A DNA stretch of 64,000 nucleotides, from positions 62,001 through 126,000 of the forward strand of contig NZ_PNRE01000016.1 in the NCBI RefSeq assembly GCF_002879645.1, given 5' to 3'. A model generated the notes under the pieces. The model saw only the letters and a program-made list of their open reading frames with translations. It made no database searches and had not been told where the DNA came from. Source of the stretch: Halomonas heilongjiangensis. GTDB taxonomy: Bacteria; Pseudomonadota; Gammaproteobacteria; Pseudomonadales; Halomonadaceae. Shown piece after piece: positions 55,731 to 64,000 of the stretch. Positions within the stretch are counted from its first letter, which is position 1, and the number at the start of each line of letters is the position of its first letter. The position numbers were made by a program, and so were the translations under genes.

Positions 55731-57310
55731 CAGAACTCCACGTTCAAGCGGGTGATCTCGTCGGCGCGGCCGAGGGTGATGCCGCTGTCGCGCGCGCTGG
55801 AGCGGTGGGCGAAGGCGAGCTCGTTGCGGTAGGCGGCATAGACGCGGTAGAGCGGCTGGCCGGCCCCTACCGTATCGCCGATGCGCACGAACGCATCGAT
55901 CCCGGCACCGGCGGCCATGGGGGCACCGGCCAGGTGGGCGATGCGCGCCAGCTTGAGGTTGTCGATGGCGATGACCACGCCGGCCGCGGGCGCCACGGCC
56001 TCGTAGCTCTGGGGCGCCAGCGGTGGGTCGTCCGGGTCGAAGGGGTGCTCGCCCTGGGCGCGGATGATCGCCTGCATCTTCTCCAGTGCCCGGCCGGAAT
56101 CGAGGATGTCCCGGGCGATGCCGAAACCGTCACCGCCGCGCACGTCGGGGTCGAACTCCAGCATCCGCCCGGCCAGGCGCAACGACTTCTGGCGCAGGTC
56201 CATGGGCGCCTCGCGGTGGTTGGCGAGCACCCGCATCACGTCGCGGGCCTCGAGCACCGGGCCGATGCCACGGCCGATGGGCTGACTGCCGTCGGTGATC
56301 ACCACGTCAAGGGTCAGCCCCATGCACTTGGCGACGAACTCGAACAGCCGGCGCAGCTGCCGAGCCTCGGGCATCGAGCGCACCTTGGCGTGGGGCCCCA
56401 CGGGGATGTCGAGCAGCAGATGGGTGGAGCCGGCGGCGGCCTTCTTGGAGAGGATCGAGGCGACCATCTGGCCGGGCGAGTCGATGGCCAGCGGCCGCTC
56501 CACCGAGATCAGCACATCGTCGGCGGGCGAGAGCTGGCTGGTGCCGCCCCAGGCCAGGCAACCCCGATGGGTGCGCACGATGTCGCCCAGGTCATCGAAG
56601 GGCAGGTCGACGTTGGCCAGCACCTCCATGGTGTCGGCGGTACCCGAAGGCGAGGTGATTGCCCGCGACGAGGTCTTGGGGCAGAGCAGGCCGTGGGCGG
56701 CGACGATGGGCACCACCAGCATGGAGGTACGGTTGCCGGGGATGCCGCCGATGCAGTGCTTGTCGACCACCGGGTGCTCGTGCCAGTCGAGCCGACGCCC
56801 GACCCGGCTCATGGCGTCGCTGAGGTAGAACACCTCCTCGCGGTCGAGCTCGCCGCGGTCGCAGGCGACCACGAAGGCGGTCAGTTCGATCTTGGAATAC
56901 CGCAGCTCGGCGATGTCGCGAATGATGTCGCGGAAGTCATCCCGAGAGAGCCGCTCGCCGGCGAGCTTGCGGTGCAGGGCGGGAATCGAGGCCGGCGGCT
57001 CGGCCTGGGCGACGCTCACCGGGCTGCCCTCCCCCGCTCCCAGCGAGGCGAAGGCGTCCTCCGAGAGGCCGAGCTGGCCGCAGCCGACGATGGCGGTGTC
57101 GTCTACCACGTTGAGGCTCGCCAGGATACGCTGGCCGTTGGCGCGCACCTCGACCTTGGAGAGCGCCTGGAAGCCCTCGGCGCGATACAGCGCGCAGTCA
57201 CGGTGCAGGTAGGCGACGTTCTCGCGATAGGTGTCGATGCCCACGCGCTTGAGCATCAGCGGCGAGAGGCTATCGTCCGGCGCATCGACATCGGGTCGGA
57301 TCTTCTTCAT
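55730..57310 (-). CDS. AMP phosphorylase / thymidine phosphorylase-like protein
   Basis: 526 aa. Nucleoside phosphorylase family 2 core: [60 protein letters not shown]. An extra N-terminal domain of about 85 residues, absent from thymidine phosphorylase (about 440 aa), matches archaeal AMP phosphorylases (about 500 aa), which release ribose-1,5-bisphosphate from nucleotides. Translationally coupled to the PRPP synthetase-like gene. Confidence 0.85.
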   Translation of the reverse strand: MKKIRPDVDAPDDSLSPLMLKRVGIDTYRENVAYLHRDCALYRAEGFQALSKVEVRANGQRILASLNVVDDTAIVGCGQLGLSEDAFASLGAGEGSPVSVAQAEPPASIPALHRKLAGERLSRDDFRDIIRDIAELRYSKIELTAFVVACDRGELDREEVFYLSDAMSRVGRRLDWHEHPVVDKHCIGGIPGNRTSMLVVPIVAAHGLLCPKTSSRAITSPSGTADTMEVLANVDLPFDDLGDIVRTHRGCLAWGGTSQLSPADDVLISVERPLAIDSPGQMVASILSKKAAAGSTHLLLDIPVGPHAKVRSMPEARQLRRLFEFVAKCMGLTLDVVITDGSQPIGRGIGPVLEARDVMRVLANHREAPMDLRQKSLRLAGRMLEFDPDVRGGDGFGIARDILDSGRALEKMQAIIRAQGEHPFDPDDPPLAPQSYEAVAPAAGVVIAIDNLKLARIAHLAGAPMAAGAGIDAFVRIGDTVGAGQPLYRVYAAYRNELAFAHRSSARDSGITLGRADEITRLNVEF

Positions 57311-57474
57311 GGCGCCTTCCAGGCAGCGGGAGCCGGCACGACGGCCGGCCCCCTGTCACGGATGGCTCCATCCTAGCAGTGCCCCGACAAGGCGTCATTT
57401 GATCGGGCGCAAGAGCGCACGTCTCGTTCCCTGCCGAGGCGAAGGCGGGTCGTCTCAGGCCTCGCGGCCCAGCA

Positions 57475-57512
57475 GGGTCGCGCCCATCGACGGATGCCGA
57501 TCGGCGCGACCC
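57475..57512 (-). terminator. Hairpin after yjdM
   Basis: Perfect 10-bp stem GGGTCGCGCC (57475-57484) with GGCGCGACCC (57503-57512), with an inner ATCG/CGAT pair. Ten bases past the yjdM stop. Confidence 0.5.
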
Positions 57513-57521
57513 GGGCTGTGT

Positions 57522-57863
57522 TCAGGCCTTCTTGACGAACTCGGACTTCAGCTTCATGGGACCGATGCCGTCGACCTTGCAGTCGATGTCATGGTCGCCC
57601 TCGACCAGCCGGATGTTCTTCACCTTGGTACCGACCTTGACCACCGAGGAGGAGCCCTTGACCTTGAGGTCCTTGATCACGGTGACGGTGTCGCCATCGG
57701 CCAGGACGTTGCCGTTGGCATCGCGCACCACCTTGTCGTCCTCGGCCGAGTCGCCGCCGGCCGCCTTCGACCACTCATGGCCGCATTCCGGGCAGACGAA
57801 CTGGATGCCGTCGTCGTAGGTGAATTCGGAGCCACAGGCCGGGCAGTTGGGCAGATCGCTCAT
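57522..57863 (-). CDS. yjdM: Zinc-ribbon protein YjdM (PhnA family)
   Basis: 113 aa. N-terminal zinc ribbon ([22 protein letters not shown]), then the PhnA domain ([20 protein letters not shown]). Formerly called alkylphosphonate utilisation protein; not a phosphonate hydrolase. The ATG at 57863 has AGGA upstream. Confidence 0.92.
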   Translation of the reverse strand: MSDLPNCPACGSEFTYDDGIQFVCPECGHEWSKAAGGDSAEDDKVVRDANGNVLADGDTVTVIKDLKVKGSSSVVKVGTKVKNIRLVEGDHDIDCKVDGIGPMKLKSEFVKKA

Positions 57864-58009
57864 GAAGGAGTCCTGGTTGCGAAAGGATCGGAGGAAAGCC
57901 GGCAAGCCTACACCGCCGGGCGGGGCGGCACCAGCCGGGGGCCCCGATGCGAGACGCCGCGTTTGGCGTTAGGCTCCCTGAACGACAACGCAACCCGGAA
58001 GGACGGAAC

Positions 58010-58942
58010 ATGAGATTCGCGATCATGGGCAGTGGTGGTGTCGGCGGCTACTTCGGCGCTCGCCTCGCCGCGGCCGGCGAAGAGGTCACCTTCATCGCCC
58101 GGGGCGAGCACCTGGCGGCCATTCGCCGCGACGGCCTGAGGGTCTCGAGCATCCAGGGCGACGTCACCATCGCCCCGGCCAGCGCCACCGACGACCCCGC
58201 CACCGTGGGCGTGGTGGACTGTGTGCTGGTGGCGGTGAAGGCGTGGCAGGTGCACGCGGCCGCCGAGGCCATCCAACCCATGGTCGGCCCCCATACCGTC
58301 GTGGTACCGCTGGAGAACGGCGTCGAGGCGGCCGACACCCTGGCCGGGGTGCTGGGCAAGGAACCGGTGATCGACGGCCTGTGCGGCATTCTCGCCTGGC
58401 GCGAGGGCCCCGGGCATATCCGCCATGCCGGTGTCGATCCCTTCGTGCGCTTCGGCGAACGCGACAACCGGGCGAGCGAACGCACCGCCCGGCTCAAGGC
58501 CGCCTTCGACAGGGCCGAGGGGGTGAGTGCCGAGGTTCCCGACGATATCCAGACCGGGGTGTGGAGCAAGTTCCTGTTCATCTGCGCCATGAGCGGCATC
58601 GGCAGCATCACCCGCGCGCCCATCGGCGAGACCCGCGCCCTGCCCGAGACCCGCGCCCTGATCGAACGGATACTGGCCGAGATCGAGGCCGTGGCCCGGG
58701 CCCGCGGCGTGGCACTGCCCGGCGACGCGGTATCTCGGGCGATGAAGTTCATCGACGCCCTGCCTCCCGAGAGCACCGCCTCCATGCAGCGTGACATCAT
58801 GGCCGGGCGCCCCTCCGAGCTGGAGTCCCAGAATGGCGCCGTGGTGCGGCTCGGGCGGCAGTACGGCGTGGCCACCCCGGTCAACGCGGTGATCCACGCC
58901 GTCCTGCTGCCGCAGGAGAGAAAGGCCCGGGAGAACGCATGA
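58010..58942 (+). CDS. panE: 2-dehydropantoate 2-reductase
   Basis: 310 aa. NADPH-dependent reduction of ketopantoate in pantothenate synthesis. Dinucleotide motif GSGGVGGYFGARLAAAG at residues 7-23; catalytic Lys region GVWSKFLFICAMSGIGSI; SMQRDIMAGRPSELESQNGA near the C-terminus. AAGGA is six bases before the ATG. No other pan gene is near, so it may be a ketopantoate reductase paralogue. Confidence 0.9.
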   Translation: MRFAIMGSGGVGGYFGARLAAAGEEVTFIARGEHLAAIRRDGLRVSSIQGDVTIAPASATDDPATVGVVDCVLVAVKAWQVHAAAEAIQPMVGPHTVVVPLENGVEAADTLAGVLGKEPVIDGLCGILAWREGPGHIRHAGVDPFVRFGERDNRASERTARLKAAFDRAEGVSAEVPDDIQTGVWSKFLFICAMSGIGSITRAPIGETRALPETRALIERILAEIEAVARARGVALPGDAVSRAMKFIDALPPESTASMQRDIMAGRPSELESQNGAVVRLGRQYGVATPVNAVIHAVLLPQERKARENA

Positions 58943-58984
58943 TGCTCCGACGTGCAGGCGGGCCGCGTCACGGCGTCCAGCGTC

Positions 58985-59458
58985 CTAGCGCTGGTAGGTC
59001 CCCACCAACCGGTTCATGCCCAGCAGGTGGGGCTCGATGTGCTTGAGCAGTTCGGCGAGCGACAACCCTTGCGGCAGGTCGGTGACCTTGTCCAGCGCCA
59101 GCACCCAGAAGTAGTACTGGTGCACCCCGTGACCCTGCGGGGGCATGGGGCCACCGTAACGGGACTTGCCGAAGTCGTTCAGGCCACCGGTGCCCGCCGT
59201 GGTGCCCTCCTCCAGCGAGGTGGTCGCTGCCGGCAGGTTGTAGAGCACCCAGTGCACGAAGCCGTAGCTGCCGTTCTGCACCAGGGGGGCATCCGGGTCA
59301 TGGCAGATCACCGCGAACCCCCTGGTGCCCTCGGGTGCATCGCGCCAGGCCAATGCCGGCGAGACATCCTTGCCCTCGCCGGTGTGCTTCACCGGGATCG
59401 CGCCCTGCGCCTCGAAGGCGGGACTCTCCAGTTGCATGGTCGAGAGTGCAAAGGCCAT
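58985..59458 (-). CDS. YbhB/YbcL family Raf-kinase-inhibitor-like protein
   Basis: 157 aa PEBP fold. GEGKDVSPALAWRDAPEGTR, CHDPDAPLVQNGSYGFVHWV, YGGPMPPQGHGVHQYYFWV are the family signatures. Function in bacteria unknown. ATG at 59458 with AAGGAGG upstream; a TTG inside that site is rejected. Confidence 0.9.
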   Translation of the reverse strand: MAFALSTMQLESPAFEAQGAIPVKHTGEGKDVSPALAWRDAPEGTRGFAVICHDPDAPLVQNGSYGFVHWVLYNLPAATTSLEEGTTAGTGGLNDFGKSRYGGPMPPQGHGVHQYYFWVLALDKVTDLPQGLSLAELLKHIEPHLLGMNRLVGTYQR

Positions 59459-59536
59459 GACGGTCAACCTCCTTGCTCGGTAAGTTGGCGGGACTGTGCC
59501 GCCTCAGCGTCGGAGAAAGACGATAGACTGTCAATC

Positions 59537-59998
59537 ATGAGACGCCTGCTGATCGTGGCCCATGCGCCCTCCGCCAATACGCTCAAGCTCCGTGAGGCCG
59601 CCGAGCGCGGCGCCCGTCATCCGGATATCGAGGCCGTGGAGGTGGTGGTCAAGGCGCCGCTCGACGCCGGCCCCGACGACGTGCGCGCCTGCGACGCCAT
59701 CCTGCTCGGCACCACCGAGAACCTCGGCTACATGAGCGGCGCCCTGAAGGACTTCTTCGACCGCAGCTATTACCCGGTGCTCGAGGAGAAGCAGGGGCTG
59801 CCCTGCGCGCTCTATATCCGCGCCGGCCATGACGGCACCGGCACCCGTCGCGCCGTGGAGAGCATCGTCACCGGGCTGCACTGGCGGTGGGCACAGGAAC
59901 CGCTCACCCTGCGCGGCGAATGGCAGGACGATTTCGTCGATCAGGTGGAGGAGCTGGGCCTCTATCTCGCCGCCGGGCTCGACAGTGGGATCCTGTGA
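59537..59998 (+). CDS. Flavodoxin-like NAD(P)H reductase
   Basis: 153 aa. Starts MRRLLIVAHAPSANTLKLRE; GTTENLGYMSGALKDFFDRS is the flavin-loop pattern of the family. No strong ribosome site is visible, so the mRNA may be leaderless or the start imprecise. Divergent from the PEBP gene. Confidence 0.8.
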   Translation: MRRLLIVAHAPSANTLKLREAAERGARHPDIEAVEVVVKAPLDAGPDDVRACDAILLGTTENLGYMSGALKDFFDRSYYPVLEEKQGLPCALYIRAGHDGTGTRRAVESIVTGLHWRWAQEPLTLRGEWQDDFVDQVEELGLYLAAGLDSGIL

Positions 59999-60160
59999 GC
60001 CCCTCAGTCGAGTAGCGGATACCCCACACGGCTGGAGAGCGGCACCGTGCGGGGCAGCCGGCTATGCTTTCCTCAAGGAAGGTCATCTCGCCTGTCACGA
60101 ACCTTCCATGTTGGCTCGCCCCCCTGCGTGGCAGGCCAAGGATCTCAACGGAGGGACGCC

Positions 60161-61255
60161 ATGCACACCGACCCAAGAGCACCTCGATGTGCCCCTGCTC
60201 GTCTCGTCGGGGCGACTTGCCTCGTGGGCCTGCTGGCCGGACTGCCGATTCCGGGAAGCCTCGTCGCCGACGAAGGGCGCATCATCATCGGCACGGCGAG
60301 CCCCGCCGGCGTCTATCACGTCACCGGGCGTACGCTCTGCCGGCTGCTGGAGTCCCCCTGCACCGCCCAGACCAGCGACGGCTCCGCCGCCAACCTCCAG
60401 GCGATACGCCAGGGCGAGGTGACCATCGCCCTGGCCCAGTCGGACCTCCAGCATTATGCCGTGTCGGGCATCGAAGGGTTCAGCGATGCCGGGCCCGACG
60501 ACTCGCTGCGCTCGCTCTTCTCGGTGCATGGCGAACCCTTCACCCTGGTGGTCCGCCGCGACAGCGGGATCCGGGAGTTCGACGACCTGCGCCAGCGTGC
60601 CGTCAACGTCGGCAACCCCGGGTCAGGCCAGCGCGGCACCATGATGACGCTGCTCGAGGCCAAGGGCTGGACCCTCGATGACTTCAGCCTGGCCAACGAC
60701 CTGCCCGCCGACCAGCAGTCGCTGGAGCTGTGCCACGGCAATGTCGATGCCATGGTCTATACGGTCGGTCACCCCAATGCCTCGATCGAACAGGCGATCC
60801 GGCTCTGCGATGCGGCGATCATCGACGTGGGGGGCGAGGCGGTCGACCGGCTGGTGGAGGAGACCCCCTACTTCACCCGGGCCACGATTCCCGCCAGCAT
60901 CTACACCCCCGATCAGCCGGCCGTCGAGACCTTCGGCGTGCGCGCCACCCTGGTCGCCTCGGCGGCCACCGACCCGGAGATCATCCATACCATCGTCACG
61001 GCGGTCTTCGACGATCTCGACCACTTCAAGTCCTACCATCCGGCCTATGGCGAACTGACCGTCGAGTCGATGATCACGGAGGGACTCTCGGCCCCATTGC
61101 ATGAGGGCGCCCTGCGTTACTACCGGGAACGGGGCTGGATCGAGGCCGACGACGCCACGGAAGAGGAAACGTCGGACGAGAGGGATGATGAACACGAGGA
61201 GACCGCGGAAAGCGCAGCCCCTGACGAGCCGGATGACATGAACGAAGACACTTGA
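60161..61255 (+). CDS. Orphan TAXI-family TRAP solute-binding protein
   Basis: 364 aa. Signal peptide to about residue 36 (VGLLAGLPIPGSLVAD). TAXI fold: IIIGTASPAGVYHVTGRTLC; VNVGNPGSGQRGTMMTLLEA; HGNVDAMVYTVGHPNASIEQ. TAXI proteins feed TRAP transporters, but no DctM/DctQ genes are near. The last 42 residues form a highly acidic tail (ATEEETSDERDDEHEETAES), unusual for the family. GGAGG precedes the ATG. Confidence 0.88.
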   Translation: MHTDPRAPRCAPARLVGATCLVGLLAGLPIPGSLVADEGRIIIGTASPAGVYHVTGRTLCRLLESPCTAQTSDGSAANLQAIRQGEVTIALAQSDLQHYAVSGIEGFSDAGPDDSLRSLFSVHGEPFTLVVRRDSGIREFDDLRQRAVNVGNPGSGQRGTMMTLLEAKGWTLDDFSLANDLPADQQSLELCHGNVDAMVYTVGHPNASIEQAIRLCDAAIIDVGGEAVDRLVEETPYFTRATIPASIYTPDQPAVETFGVRATLVASAATDPEIIHTIVTAVFDDLDHFKSYHPAYGELTVESMITEGLSAPLHEGALRYYRERGWIEADDATEEETSDERDDEHEETAESAAPDEPDDMNEDT

Positions 61256-61273
61256 CCATCGTCGCTGCCACGA

Positions 61274-61307
61274 ACGCCGACGGCACCCCGCGGGGTGCCG
61301 TCGGCGT
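61274..61307. terminator. 34-bp perfect palindrome between convergent genes
   Basis: Seventeen bases on each side of the 61290/61291 boundary are fully complementary (arm ends GGCACCCCG/CGGGGTGCC). Bidirectional terminator between the TAXI gene and fadA. Confidence 0.6.
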
Positions 61308-61342
61308 CTGGTGGCCCGGCCGCTCGTCATCGGCCGGCCACG

Positions 61343-62527
<1,185 letters not shown>

Positions 62528-62548
62528 CTACTCCTGTGCGTGGTGGGT

Positions 62549-64000
62549 TCAGCTCTTGGCCTGGCTGGAATAGAAGCGCTCACCGGTTTCGGCCATCTTG
62601 CGCAGCCTGTCGGTGGGGGCGTAGAGCGGGCCCAGTTCCTCGGCCAGGCCCTCGGCCAGCTCGACGAATGCCGCCACGCCCATGGCGTCGATATAACGCA
62701 GCGCGCCACCGCGGAACGGCGGGAAGCCGATACCGTAGATCAGCGCCATATCGGCTTCTGCGGCGCTGCCCACGATGCCATCCTCGAGGCAGCGCACGGT
62801 CTCCAGGCACAGCGGCACCATCATGCGGGCGATGATCTCCTCGTCGCCGAACTCGCGGCGCTCCTTGGCCACGCTCTTGACCAGCTCGATGGCGGCCTCG
62901 TCGCTGACCTTCTTCGGCTTGCCCTTCCTGTCTTCCTCGTAGGCGTAGAAGCCCTTGTCGTTCTTCTGCCCCAGCCGCTCGTTCTCGACCATCAGCTGGA
63001 TGGCGCTCTTGCCATTCCCCCCCCCCATGCTGGCCATGCGCTCCGGGAAGCCTTCGGCCATCACTTCGCCGGCGTGCACGGCGGTGTCCATGCCCACCAC
63101 GTCGAGCAGATAGGCGGGCCCCATGGGCCAGCCGAACTTCTCCATCACCTTGTCGACCCGCTGGAAGTCGGCGCCCTGCTCGACCAGTTGGCTGAAGCCG
63201 CCGAAGTAGGGGAAGAGCACGCGGTTGACCAGGAACCCCGGGCAATCATTGACCACGATGGGCGTCTTGCCCATGGCGCGAGCGTAGGCCACGGTGGCCG
63301 CCACGGCGGCGTCACCGGTCTTCTCGCCGCGGATCACCTCGACCAGCGGCATGCGATGCACCGGGTTGAAGAAGTGCATGCCGCAGAAGTTCTCGGGACG
63401 CGACAGGTTGGCCGCCAGGCGAGTGATCGAGATGGTCGAAGTGTTGGAGGTGAGGATGGTCTCCTCGCCGACCAGGCCTTCCACTTCGGTGAGTACCGCA
63501 TCCTTGACCCTGGGGTTCTCGACCACCGCCTCGACCACCAGGTCGACGTTGCCGAAGTCGCCGTAGGAGAGCGTCGGGCGGATATTGGTGAGCTTCTCGG
63601 CCATCTGCTCGGTGGTCAGCTTGCCTCGTTCGACCTGCTTGGCGAACAGCTTGCGAGACTCCTTGAGGCCGAGCTCGATGGCGTCCTCCTTGATGTCCTT
63701 CATCAGGATCGGCGTGCCCCTGGAGGCACTCTGGTAGGCGATGCCGCCGCCCATGATGCCGGCCCCGAGAACCGCGGCCTGCTTGACGGGTCGGGCCTGC
63801 TTCTCGTACTGGCCGGCCTTCTTCTTGACCACCTGGTCGTTGAGGAACAGCCCGACCAGGTTGTAGCAGACATCGGTCAGCGCCAGCTTGGCGAAGGCCT
63901 TGGCCTCGATGGCCTGGGCGCGGGCACGCTCCTCGCCGGCCCCCTTCTGAATCACCTTGATCGCCTCGATGGGCGCCGGGTAGTGCGGCCCCGCCTTGCC
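62549..64000 (-). CDS. fadB: Fatty oxidation complex alpha subunit, 5' end outside window
   Basis: 483 codons visible, about two thirds of the usual 715-720 aa. The hydroxyacyl-CoA dehydrogenase part is complete: [20 protein letters not shown] (NAD loop), [38 protein letters not shown]. The missing N-terminus should hold the enoyl-CoA hydratase. A G10 run (63017-63026 as C on the plus strand) encodes MGGGNG in frame. Confidence 0.95.
   Translation of the reverse strand, partial: GKAGPHYPAPIEAIKVIQKGAGEERARAQAIEAKAFAKLALTDVCYNLVGLFLNDQVVKKKAGQYEKQARPVKQAAVLGAGIMGGGIAYQSASRGTPILMKDIKEDAIELGLKESRKLFAKQVERGKLTTEQMAEKLTNIRPTLSYGDFGNVDLVVEAVVENPRVKDAVLTEVEGLVGEETILTSNTSTISITRLAANLSRPENFCGMHFFNPVHRMPLVEVIRGEKTGDAAVAATVAYARAMGKTPIVVNDCPGFLVNRVLFPYFGGFSQLVEQGADFQRVDKVMEKFGWPMGPAYLLDVVGMDTAVHAGEVMAEGFPERMASMGGGNGKSAIQLMVENERLGQKNDKGFYAYEEDRKGKPKKVSDEAAIELVKSVAKERREFGDEEIIARMMVPLCLETVRCLEDGIVGSAAEADMALIYGIGFPPFRGGALRYIDAMGVAAFVELAEGLAEELGPLYAPTDRLRKMAETGERFYSSQAKS

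Overview
The window looks like a chromosomal segment of a moderately halophilic gammaproteobacterium, most likely Halomonadaceae (Halomonas or a close relative). The grounds are high GC, acidic proteins, a DUF3549 protein, a YqcC protein, a RimB/RimK pair, tandem OmpW porins, a PutA without the ribbon-helix-helix domain, and a Rhizobium-type glycerol ABC transporter. The assignment is inference from gene content; there is no rRNA in the window.

Layout. (1) 1-785: 5' part of an EamA transporter gene (minus strand). (2) 878-8818: a seven-gene minus-strand operon, glpS-glpT-glpP-glpQ-glpU-glpV-glpD, that imports glycerol by an ABC transporter and oxidises glycerol-3-phosphate. Its upstream region carries GlpR-like half-sites and a palindrome that recurs upstream of putA. 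(3) 9172-10428: a Pmp3-domain membrane protein and a CBS-domain protein. (4) 10775-10848: tRNA-Gly(CCC), whose last 21 bases are repeated at 18887-18907. These repeats bound an integrated element of about 8.06 kb. It carries a tyrosine integrase, three KilA-N/Rha-type DNA-binding proteins each preceded by a small exported or membrane protein, a structured non-coding stretch, RNase HI, a serine recombinase and an AT-rich two-TM cargo gene. Repeats that look like integrase arm sites lie inside both ends. (5) 18908-19242: possible scar of an earlier insertion, with 10-bp-phased repeats and a gene tail. (6) 19309-25445: small membrane protein, AraC regulator, putA and putP for proline catabolism. 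(7) 25515-28443: small membrane protein, two OmpW porins, gamma-glutamylcyclotransferase-like protein, YqcC. (8) 28509-30714: polar amino-acid ABC transporter. (9) 31043-34749: DUF3549, rimB, rimK, a helical protein and a SanA-like protein. (10) 34782-40794: Fe-S assembly operon (Rrf2 regulator, sufB, sufC, sufD, sufS, sufT) with a recognisable promoter and operator. (11) 41075-53729: methyltransferase, NDUFA9-like protein, HDAC-like amidohydrolase, glyoxalase, CapA-like protein, VIT-like transporter, FMN reductase, M14 peptidase, GNAT, lipoprotein, and a divergent TetR/ketoacyl-synthase pair. (12) 53797-61255: ZipA-like protein, a coupled AMP-phosphorylase-like and PRPP-synthetase-like pair, yjdM, panE, a PEBP protein, a flavodoxin-like protein and an orphan TAXI binding protein. 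(13) 61343-64000: fadA and the 3' part of fadB (fatty-acid beta-oxidation).

The core genes describe growth on compatible-solute-type carbon sources (glycerol, proline) and fatty acids. The accessory element in tRNA-Gly is the main place to look for something new: its regulator/small-protein modules, its non-coding block and its cargo gene are not explained by a standard prophage. The paired ATPases of the glycerol transporter also show an asymmetric pattern of lost catalytic motifs.
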